A DNA stretch of 64,000 nucleotides from Candidatus Baltobacteraceae bacterium. Its GTDB lineage: Bacteria; Vulcanimicrobiota; Vulcanimicrobiia; Vulcanimicrobiales; Vulcanimicrobiaceae. The DNA lies in NCBI GenBank assembly GCA_036488875.1, contig DASXGW010000004.1:372001-436000 (forward strand), written 5' to 3'. Shown here piece after piece: positions 1 through 8,808 of this stretch (its first letter is position 1; every line of letters begins with the position of its first letter). The position numbers and the translations under genes are program-made. The notes under the pieces were generated by a model. That model saw nothing but the letters and a program-made list of their open reading frames with translations. It had not been told where the DNA came from and made no database searches.

Positions 1-2
1 GC

Positions 3-2909
3 GGCGCGACGTGGGACCCGGTCTTCGAAAAACAAGACGTCTCCGCGATCGGTGCCGTGGCAATCGATCCCACCGACGAAAACGTCGTGTGGGCCGGCAC
101 CGGTGAAGCCAATCCGCGTAACGACGTCAGTTACGGCAACGGCCTTTACAAATCGACCGACGGTGCGAAGACGTGGACGCGCGTCGGATTAAACGGCGTG
201 TGGAGTATCTCGCGGATCGTCGTCGATCCGAAGAATCCCAAGCACGTCGTTGCCGGCGGCTTCGGCGATCCGTTCAAAGATTCGACCGAACGCGGCGTCT
301 ACGTGACGTTCGACGGCGGAAAATCGTGGAGCAAGACGCTCTACGTCGGTCCGTCGACCGGCGCCAGCGATCTGGCGATGGATCCCAAGCATCCCAACGT
401 CGTGTACGCCGGCATGTGGCAGTTCCGGCGCGTTCCGTGGAACTTTTCGAGCGGCGGCCCCGACGACGGACTCTACAAATCGACCGACGGCGGCAAAACC
501 TGGAAGCGGCTGACCGGTAACGGTTTGCCCGAGGGGTACACGGGGCGCATCGGTTTGGCGATTGCGCCGAGCCGCCCGAACCGCGTCTTTGCACTGATCG
601 AAGCCAAGGGCGGAATCCTGTGGCGTTCCGACGACGCGGGCGCGCACTGGACGATGGTCAGCAGCGACACGCTGGTCGATCAACGGCCGTTCTACTTTTC
701 GCACATCGACGTCGACCCGAAGGACCCCAATCACGTTTTTGCCGTTTCGGAGATGCTCGCCGAGAGCAAAGACGGCGGCAAGAAGTTCAAAGAGATCGCG
801 AAGGAAGTCCACGTCGATTATCACGCGATTTGGATCGCACCCAACGATCCCAAGCGCATCATCGTCGGAGAAGACGGCGGCTATGCGCTCACGCGGGATC
901 TCGAGCACTGGTCGTTCGCGCGCAACTTGACGATCGGGCAGATCTATCACGTCGGACTGTCGAACGAAAATCCGTATCAGGTTTGCGCGGCGCTGCAGGA
1001 CAATAACGGTTTCTGCGGCCCGTCGAACTCACTCGACGGCGACGGCATTCTCAACCGTCACTGGATCGACGTGATCGGCGGCGACGGTGAATGGACCGTG
1101 CCCGATCCCGCCGATACGCGCTACGTGTGGGCCGACCTCGAAGACGGGTTGGTTTCCGTCTTCGATCGCCAGAGCCAGACGTTCCACTTCGTGCGTCCGT
1201 ACGACGCGTTTCCGGGCAGCTTCGTCGGACCGTTCGATCTGAGCAAATCGGCGTATCGTTTCAACTGGGATTCGCCGATCGCGTTTGCGCCGTGGGATCC
1301 GAAGACCACGTGGTACGGCGGCAACGTCGTGTTCCAGACGACCGACAAAGGACAAACGTGGACGCCGATCAGCCCGGATCTCACCCGCAACGATAAGTCG
1401 CATCAGCAGCCCACCGGCGGACCGCTCGCCAAAGACGTTTCGGGCGCGGAGTACTCCGATACGATCTTGGACATCGAGGGCTCGCAAATCAACAAGGGCG
1501 AGATTTGGGTCGGCACCGACGACGGGGTCGTGCAAATGACGCGCGACGGCGGCGAGCACTGGACCAACGTCACGCCGCCGGGCACCCCGCAGTACGCGCG
1601 CATCCCGACGGCCGCACCGTCGACCCTGGTCGCGGGTACCGCTTACGTGACGGCCGACGATCATCGCATGGGCGACTACGCACCGTACGCGTTCGTCACG
1701 CACGACTACGGTAAAACGTGGGCGAAGATCGTCAGCGGTTTCCCGAACGACCAGTACGTGCGCACCGTCCGGTCCGATATCCGCAATCAAAATCTGCTCT
1801 TTGCCGGTACGGAGAACGGCATGTGGGTTTCGGTCGACGGCGGATCGAGCTGGCAAGACATGCGCTTGAATCTGCCGCACGTCAGCGTGCGCGACATCCG
1901 ATTCCAGCCGCAGTTCGACGACATGGTCATCGCGACGCACGGCCGCGACGTCTGGATCCTCGACGACATCGCGTCGATTCAGGATCTCGGCAACGCCGAA
2001 CGTTCCGGCGAGTACCTGTTCGAGCCGCGCACCGGCTACGAGTACCATTATTTCTCCAGCTCCGGAAACGAAGGCACGTATACCGAGTTCTCCGGTGAGA
2101 ATCCGCCGCGCGGCGCGGTCATCGATTACTACCAGGCGGGCGCACAAAAGACGGCGCCCAAACTCGAGATCGTCGATGCGGCCGGCAAAGCCGTTCGCAC
2201 CTTCGAAGGCACGCACGAGATCGAGGTCAAGGGAAAAAAGACGAAGGAGCCGTGGGTTTCCAACAAGGCCGGCGTCAATCGCTTCCTATGGAACTTCACC
2301 GAAGATCCGCCCACGAAGTGGCTCGGCGCGGCGCGCGAGGAGTATCAAGGACCCAAGAGCGGCCCGGCGGTCGTTCCCGGAACCTACACGGTGCGTTTGA
2401 CCTTGGCCGGTAAAACGCTCGAACGGCAGTTGACGGTCAAGTCCGACCCGCGCTTCGACTGGACGCAAGCCCAGTATCAAGCCGGATACGATTACGCCAA
2501 GAAATACTCGACGATCTACGGCAAGATCGACGAGGCGCTCAACAACCTCGACGCCATTCGTAAGTCGCTCGATTCCGTCAAGGCGAGCGGCGCGCTCGCG
2601 GCACAAGTGAAGTCGTTACGCGACGCGTGGCAGCCGATCTTCGATGCGTTCACGGCAAACTATCACAACGACGAAGACTCGATTCAGCGCGGCGGATCGC
2701 TGCGCGAATCCGTGCCGGGCTCCGGATTCGGCGGCGTGCAATGGCCGCCGACCGCCGCGCAGCTCGACTACTCCAAACGCTTCGACGACGCGTACAACAG
2801 CGCGATGACCAACTACAACTCGTACGTAACGACTCTGCAGAAGCTCGACGGCGCGCTCAAGGCGGCGGGGCTCAAACCGATCGAAGGAGCGCGGCCGCTT
2901 ACACCATAG
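3..2909 (+). CDS. Sortilin (VPS10)-like BNR-repeat protein, 5' truncated
   Basis: The reading frame is open from base 3 and already codes for family sequence (TWDPVFEKQDVSAIGAVAIDP), so the true start, with any signal peptide, lies before the window. The GTG at 57 is internal. The protein carries repeated Asp-box/BNR motifs of the form S-T-D-G-G-K-T-W (for example near bases 150, 480 and 1345), which build sortilin-like beta-propellers. The last ~250 residues hold a PGTYTVRL beta-sandwich segment and a helical tail. Relatives are usually ~1000-1100 aa, secreted, and labelled glycosyl hydrolase, but no catalytic activity is established for this type. It is a paralog of the protein at 14664-17786. 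The exact substrate is unknown. Confidence 0.85.
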   Translation, partial: GATWDPVFEKQDVSAIGAVAIDPTDENVVWAGTGEANPRNDVSYGNGLYKSTDGAKTWTRVGLNGVWSISRIVVDPKNPKHVVAGGFGDPFKDSTERGVYVTFDGGKSWSKTLYVGPSTGASDLAMDPKHPNVVYAGMWQFRRVPWNFSSGGPDDGLYKSTDGGKTWKRLTGNGLPEGYTGRIGLAIAPSRPNRVFALIEAKGGILWRSDDAGAHWTMVSSDTLVDQRPFYFSHIDVDPKDPNHVFAVSEMLAESKDGGKKFKEIAKEVHVDYHAIWIAPNDPKRIIVGEDGGYALTRDLEHWSFARNLTIGQIYHVGLSNENPYQVCAALQDNNGFCGPSNSLDGDGILNRHWIDVIGGDGEWTVPDPADTRYVWADLEDGLVSVFDRQSQTFHFVRPYDAFPGSFVGPFDLSKSAYRFNWDSPIAFAPWDPKTTWYGGNVVFQTTDKGQTWTPISPDLTRNDKSHQQPTGGPLAKDVSGAEYSDTILDIEGSQINKGEIWVGTDDGVVQMTRDGGEHWTNVTPPGTPQYARIPTAAPSTLVAGTAYVTADDHRMGDYAPYAFVTHDYGKTWAKIVSGFPNDQYVRTVRSDIRNQNLLFAGTENGMWVSVDGGSSWQDMRLNLPHVSVRDIRFQPQFDDMVIATHGRDVWILDDIASIQDLGNAERSGEYLFEPRTGYEYHYFSSSGNEGTYTEFSGENPPRGAVIDYYQAGAQKTAPKLEIVDAAGKAVRTFEGTHEIEVKGKKTKEPWVSNKAGVNRFLWNFTEDPPTKWLGAAREEYQGPKSGPAVVPGTYTVRLTLAGKTLERQLTVKSDPRFDWTQAQYQAGYDYAKKYSTIYGKIDEALNNLDAIRKSLDSVKASGALAAQVKSLRDAWQPIFDAFTANYHNDEDSIQRGGSLRESVPGSGFGGVQWPPTAAQLDYSKRFDDAYNSAMTNYNSYVTTLQKLDGALKAAGLKPIEGARPLTP

Positions 2910-2948
2910 GCGTGCCTACGCTCGCCTTGCCGCCCCGCGCGTTAACGT

Positions 2949-3512
2949 ATGGGTATATCCGCCCGTATGTTAACCATCTACTATGTCGTCGCCGCGATCG
3001 TCGCAATCGCGATCGTCGTGGCGATCGTATACGCTATACGAGCCGCTCGCTCGCGCGAGCTCGTAAAGCGCTTCGGGCCTGAATACGAGCGTACGCTTCG
3101 CGAACGCGGTGATCGGGCTGAGGCCGAACGCGAGTTGGCCACTCGCCAGGCGCGCGTGCGCAAGTTCCATATCGAGGAACTCCCGGCGGGCGCCAAAGAC
3201 CGGTACGTGGAGGAATGGCGGACGGTTCAGACGCGTTTCGTCGACGAGCCGCGCGCGGCCGTCGTCGACGCCGATCACCTGGTCGTAGCCGTGATGCGCG
3301 ACCGGGGGTATCCCATGGAAAACTTCGAGCAGCGGGCGGCGGACATTTCGCCCGATCATCCCCATGTGGTCGAAGACTATCGCGTCGCGCACGGCATCGC
3401 CGCGCGCAGCGAGCGCGGTGAGGTTTCAACCGAAGATCTGCGCCAAGCCATGCAGCATTACCACACCCTTTTCGACGAACTCCTCGGCGCCGAGGAAAGG
3501 AGAACTTCATGA
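2949..3512 (+). CDS. Single-pass membrane protein with a C-terminal helical domain shared with the next gene
   Basis: 187 aa. Residues ~9-30 form one strongly hydrophobic segment, followed by basic residues (N-out/C-in or signal anchor) and a charged helical region. The C-terminal ~90 residues (EEWRTVQTRFVDEPRAAV, then STEDLRQAMQHYHTLFDELL) match the next protein segment by segment (W..IQ..FVDDPR..V and TENLRVALRRYRAFFNRLL). The stop overlaps the next start by 4 bp (ATGA), so the two are translationally coupled. ATG at 2967 is an equally plausible start; neither has a clear ribosome binding site. I do not recognise a named family. Proteins of this kind are usually annotated only as hypothetical secreted or membrane proteins. 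Confidence 0.75.
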   Translation: MGISARMLTIYYVVAAIVAIAIVVAIVYAIRAARSRELVKRFGPEYERTLRERGDRAEAERELATRQARVRKFHIEELPAGAKDRYVEEWRTVQTRFVDEPRAAVVDADHLVVAVMRDRGYPMENFEQRAADISPDHPHVVEDYRVAHGIAARSERGEVSTEDLRQAMQHYHTLFDELLGAEERRTS

Positions 3513-3889
3513 ACGATCGTACCGATCGCGACGATAGCATCGACGTTCGCGAACGTTCGGTTCGCGACACCGTCGAACCACGCGACACCGCCCAGTCACG
3601 CGACACCGCCGAGTCACGCGAAACCGAAAGCTTCCTCCCGCCCGATCGTATGGAAGAGTTTCGCGAGCGCTGGGACGACATCCAGGCCGGATTTGTCGAT
3701 GACCCGCGTAACTCGGTGCAGAAGGCGCACGGACTGGTAAGCTCGCTCGTCAACGATCTCAACGATGTCTTCACGCGGGAGCGGTCCGGATTAGAGAGCC
3801 AATGGAACCGCGGCGAAGAGGCGGACACCGAGAACCTGCGCGTCGCGCTTCGGCGCTATCGCGCGTTCTTCAATCGACTATTGCGTTAG
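3509..3889 (+). CDS. Small soluble helical protein, paralogous domain to upstream gene
   Basis: 126 aa with no membrane segment. The first ~45 residues are highly charged, with a repeated RDTA(Q/E)S unit encoded by an 18-bp direct repeat. The remaining ~80 residues are the same domain as the C-terminal part of the upstream membrane protein (ERWDDIQAGFVDDPRNSVQ...). An AAAGGAG sequence at about 3496-3502 lies just before the ATG, which overlaps the upstream stop (ATGA). The operon layout suggests a membrane-anchored copy and a soluble copy of one domain, which may pair. The function is unknown. Confidence 0.8.
   Translation: MNDRTDRDDSIDVRERSVRDTVEPRDTAQSRDTAESRETESFLPPDRMEEFRERWDDIQAGFVDDPRNSVQKAHGLVSSLVNDLNDVFTRERSGLESQWNRGEEADTENLRVALRRYRAFFNRLLR
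3579..3632 (+). repeat. 18-bp tandem direct repeat inside CDS
   Basis: Two near-identical 18-bp units (3579-3596 and 3597-3614, differing at one base) are followed by a decayed third copy (3615-3632). They encode the hydrophilic RDTA.S repeats at the N-terminal end of the small helical protein. The unit length keeps the frame, so copy number could change without breaking the gene. Confidence 0.8.
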
Positions 3890-3906
3890 CGGGTATAACG
3901 TGATGC

Positions 3907-4104
3907 ATGTGGGGAATCACGATTTTCGGTCTCGTCGTCGTCATCGTCGCGATCGTCGTCATTGCAGCGATCGGCGCGGCGCGGCTCGGCCGGCGCTCCA
4001 GTCCCAGTGCCATCAGAGATGAAACCGAACGAGAGCTCGGCGTCCGCGAGACGACCTTAGGTGAAGAAGAGAGCCCGCTCAAGCGTCCGAAAACAGGCGC
4101 TTGA
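3907..4104 (+). CDS. 65-aa single-pass membrane protein
   Basis: Residues 4-25 are one hydrophobic segment rich in V and I, followed by a short charged tail (SAIRDETERELGVRE). It starts 17 bp after the preceding small gene on the same strand, so it probably belongs to that operon. Its 3' end overlaps the convergent serine hydrolase gene by 26 bp. The hydrophobic helix, proper start and operon position support a real gene. There is no recognisable family, and the function is unknown. Confidence 0.6.
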   Translation: MWGITIFGLVVVIVAIVVIAAIGAARLGRRSSPSAIRDETERELGVRETTLGEEESPLKRPKTGA

Positions 4105-4903
4105 GCAGCGGCTCGTGTTTGTACGAAGCGCTCTTGCCGAAGTGCACCGCCACGACGTCGTGCGACGGCACCACGTAGAGCGCCTGACCGCCGGATCCGC
4201 TCGCATAGAACAGATCGTCGGGCGCCCCGGGCGCGCGTAACCACCAGCCCAGTCCGTAACGCGCGTTTGCCTTTGATCCGGCAAAGCACTGCGCAAGGGT
4301 CGCGCGTTGGGTCAGCACGAATTTTCCGTACGCGAGCCAATCACGCACCGACAGCGACGCGCCGGTAGGAAGCGGCTGCGTTCCGTCGGCGAGCTTTCGC
4401 CACGACGCGATGCGGACGCCGGCCGGTTCGAGCACGCGCGTCTGCAGATACTCGTGCGGCGTCTTCGGCGAAAGTTTCTGCGCGAGCACGGCGCCGAAGA
4501 CTTGAAGCGGAATGCCGCCGTACGTAAACGTCGTTCCAGGCTCGTTCTTGAGCTCCATACCGAGGGCCCGCGAATAGGGGGGCACCGCGCTGCCCAATCC
4601 GCCGAAACCGAAACCCGACGTGAGCGAAAGCAGCATGCGCAGGCTAACGCGGCGCTTCCACGGATCGTCGCGCCAGACGGGAATCGTGTCGGCGACGAGC
4701 TCGTCGAGCTGCAGCAGGCCGTCGCGCTGCGCGTAGATCGCGGCAACGCCCCAGAAACTCTTCGTTCCGCTGTATAACCGATGCGCGTCGTCGGCGCGAA
4801 ATCCGCTGCCGTACTCCTGCGCCAGCGTCTCCTCGCCGCGCACCACGCTGAAGGCCTCCAGCGCGTGCTTACGCGCGTAGTCACGTGCCGCTTCGACGTT
4901 CAT
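4079..4903 (-). CDS. Serine hydrolase, beta-lactamase/penicillin-binding-like family
   Basis: 274 aa. The SxxK catalytic motif is SGTK at residues 45-48, followed by the typical helix and the 'LRMLLSLTSGFGF' segment of class C-like serine hydrolases. The usual second-motif tyrosine appears as FTYGG (Y-x-N replaced by Y-G-G), and the third motif region reads YASGSGGQ. No signal peptide is visible, so the protein is probably cytoplasmic or exported without a classical leader. The family covers esterases, D-aminopeptidases and carboxypeptidases, so the substrate cannot be named. It is shorter than many members (about 350-400 aa). It is divergently arranged with the sugar transporter, 38 bp apart. 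Confidence 0.85.
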   Translation of the reverse strand: MNVEAARDYARKHALEAFSVVRGEETLAQEYGSGFRADDAHRLYSGTKSFWGVAAIYAQRDGLLQLDELVADTIPVWRDDPWKRRVSLRMLLSLTSGFGFGGLGSAVPPYSRALGMELKNEPGTTFTYGGIPLQVFGAVLAQKLSPKTPHEYLQTRVLEPAGVRIASWRKLADGTQPLPTGASLSVRDWLAYGKFVLTQRATLAQCFAGSKANARYGLGWWLRAPGAPDDLFYASGSGGQALYVVPSHDVVAVHFGKSASYKHEPLLKRLFSDA

Positions 4904-4941
4904 GGCAGGGGCGTTCGAGGCGCGGCCACAACTCCGCCTTC

Positions 4942-6285
4942 ATGAGGCCATTCGTCTTTTTGGTCGCGTCTGTAGGTGCGCTCGGCGGATTGCTCTTCGG
5001 CTACGACACCGGCGTGATTTCGGGCGCCATTCTCTTCATCAATCGAGACTTCGCGCTGCCCACACAGCTGCAAGAGTTCACCATCAGCGTCGTGCTGATC
5101 GGGTGTATCGCCGGTGCGGCCGCGGCCGGCTGGCTGGCCGATCGCGTCGGGCGTCGCCGCACGCTTTTGCTCGCCGGAGTGATCTTCATTCTCGGCGCGC
5201 TCATATCGGCGCTTACGCCCGACGAGACCATCTTGCTCGTGGGTCGTTTCGTCGTCGGCCTTGGTATCGGATTCAGCTCGGTGGTTGCGCCGCTCTATAT
5301 CTCCGAAGTAGCGCCGAAGGACGTGCGCGGCGCGCTCGTCTCGCTTTACCAGTTTGCCATCACCATCGGAATTCTCGGGGCGTACGTCGTCGATTACGCG
5401 TTGGCTCTCAGCGGCAACTGGCGGCTGATGCTCGGAATCGCAATCGTCCCCTCGCTGGTGCTCGTCATCGGCATGTTCGTGATGCCCGAGACCGCGCGCT
5501 ATCTTTTCAAAATTGGGCGCGACGCGGCTGCGCGCGACGAGCTCTCGCGCATGTACGGCGCGGGCGACGGACCGGCGGAAGAAGAGAAGTCGATTCGGGA
5601 AAGCTTGGCGTTGGAGGGCGGCGGCAAACTGAGCGATCTCTTTAGCACGCGCGGGGTTCGCCTCGCGCTCTTCATCGGCGTGACGCTGGCCGTGCTGCAG
5701 CAAGTCACCGGCATCAATACCGTCATTTACTATGGCCCGCAGATCTTCCAGCTGGCGGGAATCTCTTCGAACTCGGCGTCGATTCTTGCCGAAACGCTGG
5801 TCGGTACCGTGAACTGCCTGTCGACCTTGATTGCAATTTTCTTCGTCGACCGGATCGGTCGCAAGCCACTGTTATACGCCGGCGTTAGCGGCATGTTCGT
5901 GGGACTTGCCGCACTGGCGTACGCGTTCGCGCAGCCGCGCCTCTCCGGCTCCCTCAGCACGATCGCACTGTTCAGCATGATGCTCTACGTGGGCTGCTTC
6001 GCGTTTTCTCTGGGGCCGATTCTCTGGCTGCTCATCTCCGAAATCTTCCCGCTGCGGCTGCGCGGGCTCGGCATGTCGGTCTCGACCTTGGCGAATTGGG
6101 TAGGAAACTTCGTCGTCTCTCAGTTCTTCCTCACCATGCTTGCCAAGCTCGGAACGTCTTTGACTTTTGCGACGTATGCGGTGTTGTGCCTCGTAACGAT
6201 TTTCTTCGTGCGTACGACCGTGCCCGAGACAAAGCAAGAGCTGCTCGAGCAAGTCAGCTTCAACGTAGCCTCCGAGGCCGGATAA
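4942..6285 (+). CDS. MFS sugar porter (XylE/GalP-type)
   Basis: 447 aa and 12 predicted membrane helices. The sugar-porter signatures are present: GGLLFGYDTGVISGA in helix 1, RVGRRR after helix 2, PETARYLF at the start of the central loop, QQVTGINTVIYYGP in helix 7, DRIGRKP after helix 8, and PETKQ at the C-terminus. The family imports hexoses or pentoses by proton symport across the inner membrane. The substrate here cannot be told from sequence alone. An in-frame ATG at 4885 would add 19 basic, non-homologous residues and run into the divergent gene, so ATG 4942 is preferred. It heads an operon with the alcohol dehydrogenase, whose start is 1 bp after this stop. Confidence 0.93.
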   Translation: MRPFVFLVASVGALGGLLFGYDTGVISGAILFINRDFALPTQLQEFTISVVLIGCIAGAAAAGWLADRVGRRRTLLLAGVIFILGALISALTPDETILLVGRFVVGLGIGFSSVVAPLYISEVAPKDVRGALVSLYQFAITIGILGAYVVDYALALSGNWRLMLGIAIVPSLVLVIGMFVMPETARYLFKIGRDAAARDELSRMYGAGDGPAEEEKSIRESLALEGGGKLSDLFSTRGVRLALFIGVTLAVLQQVTGINTVIYYGPQIFQLAGISSNSASILAETLVGTVNCLSTLIAIFFVDRIGRKPLLYAGVSGMFVGLAALAYAFAQPRLSGSLSTIALFSMMLYVGCFAFSLGPILWLLISEIFPLRLRGLGMSVSTLANWVGNFVVSQFFLTMLAKLGTSLTFATYAVLCLVTIFFVRTTVPETKQELLEQVSFNVASEAG

Positions 6286-6286
6286 A

Positions 6287-7288
6287 ATGCTGGCGGCCGT
6301 GCGGCGCGCGGGCGACGCGCGCGGCCGCCTAGCGCTCGACGAAATCGCACCCCCGCAGCCGGGCGCGGGCGAAGTGCTCCTGCGCGTCCGCGCGTGCGGC
6401 GTCTGCCGGACCGATCTCCATATCGTCGACGAAGAGCTGCCGCCGCACCGCGACCGCGTCGTGCCGGGACATCAAATCGTGGGCGAAATCGCCGCGGCCG
6501 GCGACGGTGTCGACCGGTCGCGTATCGGCGAGCGCGTCGGCGTGTCGTGGTTGGGCGGTACCGACGGAACGTGCGCGCAATGCCGCGCGGGGCGCGAGAA
6601 TCTCTGCGACGCGCCGGTCTACACCGGATACGATCGAGACGGAGGATACGCGGAGTACGCCTGCGCGCGGGCGGATTTCACCGTGCCGCTTCCGCCGCAG
6701 ATGGACGACGCGGACGTCGCGCCGCTGCTATGCGCGGGCATCATCGGTTTTCGCGCGCTGCGCGTTGCCGGCGTCGAGCCCGGCGAGCGGGTCGGGCTCT
6801 TCGGCTTCGGCGCGTCGGCACACTTGGCGCTGCAAGTGCTGCGCGCGTGGGACTGCCAAGCGTATGTCTCGACGCGCGGCGCGGAACACCGTGCCTTCGC
6901 GCAGCGATTGGGCGTCGCGTGGGTGGGCGACGCGACCGAAAGGCCGCCCGTCGCGCTCGATCGCGCCGTAACGTTCGCCCCAAGCGGCGACGTCGTCGTC
7001 GCGGCCCTGGCGTCGCTGCGTAAAGGCGGCGTCGTCGCAATCAACGCGATCCACCTCGATCGAATGCCGCAGTTCGATTACGATTCGCTGCTCTGGGGCG
7101 AACGGCAGATTCGCAGCGTGACGAACATGACGCGCACGGACGCGCGCGACTTCATCGAGCTTGCCGCTCGAGCGAACGTCCGCGCGCAGACGACGGTCTT
7201 TCCGCTCCACGCCGTCCAATCGGCGCTCGACGCCGTGCGCGGCGACGCCATCGACGGAGCCGCGGTGGTGCGATGCAACCTCAACTAA
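6287..7288 (+). CDS. Zinc-dependent alcohol dehydrogenase (MDR family, AdhA-like)
   Basis: 333 aa. The GroES-like N-terminal domain has catalytic-zinc ligands C40 (GVCRTD), H62 (PGHQIVGE) and C149 (PLLCAGI). The Rossmann NAD(P)-binding site is GFGASAH at about residues 173-179. The structural-zinc lobe reads D93-x2-C96-x2-C99-x7-C107, so the first of the four usual cysteines is Asp. The enzyme should oxidise an alcohol or reduce an aldehyde with NAD(P) in the cytoplasm. The start is 1 bp after the sugar-transporter stop, and the 3' end overlaps the glycosyltransferase by 16 bp, so the three are one transcription unit. Confidence 0.92.
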   Translation: MLAAVRRAGDARGRLALDEIAPPQPGAGEVLLRVRACGVCRTDLHIVDEELPPHRDRVVPGHQIVGEIAAAGDGVDRSRIGERVGVSWLGGTDGTCAQCRAGRENLCDAPVYTGYDRDGGYAEYACARADFTVPLPPQMDDADVAPLLCAGIIGFRALRVAGVEPGERVGLFGFGASAHLALQVLRAWDCQAYVSTRGAEHRAFAQRLGVAWVGDATERPPVALDRAVTFAPSGDVVVAALASLRKGGVVAINAIHLDRMPQFDYDSLLWGERQIRSVTNMTRTDARDFIELAARANVRAQTTVFPLHAVQSALDAVRGDAIDGAAVVRCNLN

Positions 7289-8808
7289 GCGTCGTCGTTC
7301 CCGTCTACAACAACTGGTGGATGACTGCACGTCTGCTCGCCGAGCTCGACCGGTTGCGCGACGCGGTCCCCTTCGAAACCGTCGTCGTCGACAATGCCTC
7401 GACCGACGAGACGCAAACCGAAATCGCGCGCTACGCATGGGTGCGTTACGTGCGCAACGCGACGAATCTCAACTTCGCCGGTGCCTGCAACGCCGGTGCG
7501 CGCGCCGCGCAAGCGCCGCTGACCTTGTTTCTCAACAACGACGCGTATCCGCTCGGCGACGCTCTAAGCCCGCTGGTTCGCGCGTTCGATCGCGAAGAGG
7601 TCGCGATCGCCGGCGGCGCGCTGTTCTTCGAAGACGGCGTGACGCAGTGCGCGGGGTTCGTCGTTCTGCCCAACGCGCACTGGCACTACTCGTACCGAAA
7701 TCTGCCGCCCGACCTGCCGGGGGTAACGCAGTCGCGCGCCGCCGCCGGTGTGTCCGGCGCCGCCATGGCCGTGCGCACGCAATGGTTCCTCGACGCCGGC
7801 GGATTCGACGAATCGTTCGTCAACGGTTTTGAAGACGTCGATCTCTGCCTGCGCGCGCGCGAAGCCGGGAACGCGATTCATTACGTCGCCGAGTCGCGAT
7901 TTGCGCACTACGAGGGCGCGTCGGAGGGACGCTACGATCGCGAGACGCAGAACGAGCGGCGCTTTTACGAACGCTGGTCGAAAGCGTTTGCGAGTATTCC
8001 GCGGATTGCGCGCGGCAACGCCGGCGCGATATCGATCGACGTGCCGTCGAACGCGTCGAAGTGGAGCACCGCCGCGCTCGGCGATCTCGAAACGGCTTTG
8101 GGATCGTTCGGACATCCGGTCGTGCGCGGCGGCATCAAGCCGTGGCAGTTGATCGACGACCGCTTTCGGCGCGCGGCGACGCTCTGCTGGTTCGGCGCCA
8201 AAGCACCCAGCGGTGCGGCCGTCGCGATGGAGCGCACTTTTGGCGGTGCGGAGATGCGCGTTCGCGGTGCGATCGAGCTGAACGTGCCGTGGCTGCCGTG
8301 CGCGGCCCCCGAGCGCGCGGACGCGATTCCGCTGCGCCGTTCGGCCGATCCCGATTGCCGGCGGGTCGCCGTTGCCGGCGCGAACCGGGGCGAGTTTGCC
8401 CAAGGGCTACGGGATTGCGAAATTATCGACGTGCCCGACGGACGATTTCCGCACGCGGAAGTTGCGTGCGTTATCGTGGCCGGCTTTACCGACGAGGCCG
8501 CGTTCGGCAACGTCGCGCTCGCTCAGACCGGACTGCCCACGGTCGTGATCGCGGATCGTGGAATGGAGCGCCTCTACGCAGCCGACGTTACGGTCGCCGT
8601 CGGGCGCGGCGGTTTATCCGAAGCCGTGGCGCGCTTTACTTCGAGCGTCGAGGAACGCGAGCGCTTCGGACGGCTGCTGCGCGCGGATGCTGTGCGCCGG
8701 TTCAACCCGCGCCGCACCGCGATTCGTGTGGTCGACTTGCTTTGTGCGGCGCGCTTCGGACTGGAGCGATCCGCGCCCGCCAAAACCAACGCGCCGATAC
8801 GACTGTGA
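7273..8808 (+). CDS. Family 2 glycosyltransferase with extra C-terminal domain
   Basis: 511 aa. Residues 5-225 are a GT2 (GT-A fold) domain: SVVVPVYNN at the start, VVVDNASTDET for nucleotide binding, the acidic metal motif FLNNDAYPL, and the acceptor-side motif GFEDVDLCLRA. This order is typical of rhamnosyl- or polysaccharide-building transferases. From ~250 on there is no second GT2. The last ~90 residues (PTVVIADRGMERLY, VGRGGLSEAVARF, then an Arg-rich helix) resemble the nucleotide-binding half of a GT-B enzyme without the catalytic half. The start ATG overlaps the dehydrogenase gene. It probably adds sugars to a surface glycan; the acceptor is unknown. Confidence 0.9.
   Translation: MQPQLSVVVPVYNNWWMTARLLAELDRLRDAVPFETVVVDNASTDETQTEIARYAWVRYVRNATNLNFAGACNAGARAAQAPLTLFLNNDAYPLGDALSPLVRAFDREEVAIAGGALFFEDGVTQCAGFVVLPNAHWHYSYRNLPPDLPGVTQSRAAAGVSGAAMAVRTQWFLDAGGFDESFVNGFEDVDLCLRAREAGNAIHYVAESRFAHYEGASEGRYDRETQNERRFYERWSKAFASIPRIARGNAGAISIDVPSNASKWSTAALGDLETALGSFGHPVVRGGIKPWQLIDDRFRRAATLCWFGAKAPSGAAVAMERTFGGAEMRVRGAIELNVPWLPCAAPERADAIPLRRSADPDCRRVAVAGANRGEFAQGLRDCEIIDVPDGRFPHAEVACVIVAGFTDEAAFGNVALAQTGLPTVVIADRGMERLYAADVTVAVGRGGLSEAVARFTSSVEERERFGRLLRADAVRRFNPRRTAIRVVDLLCAARFGLERSAPAKTNAPIRL

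Noticed and set aside
1029-2216. Minus-strand ORF (395 codons) opposite the first sortilin-like gene
   Set aside because: Antisense to strong Asp-box repeats. No start signal or homology.
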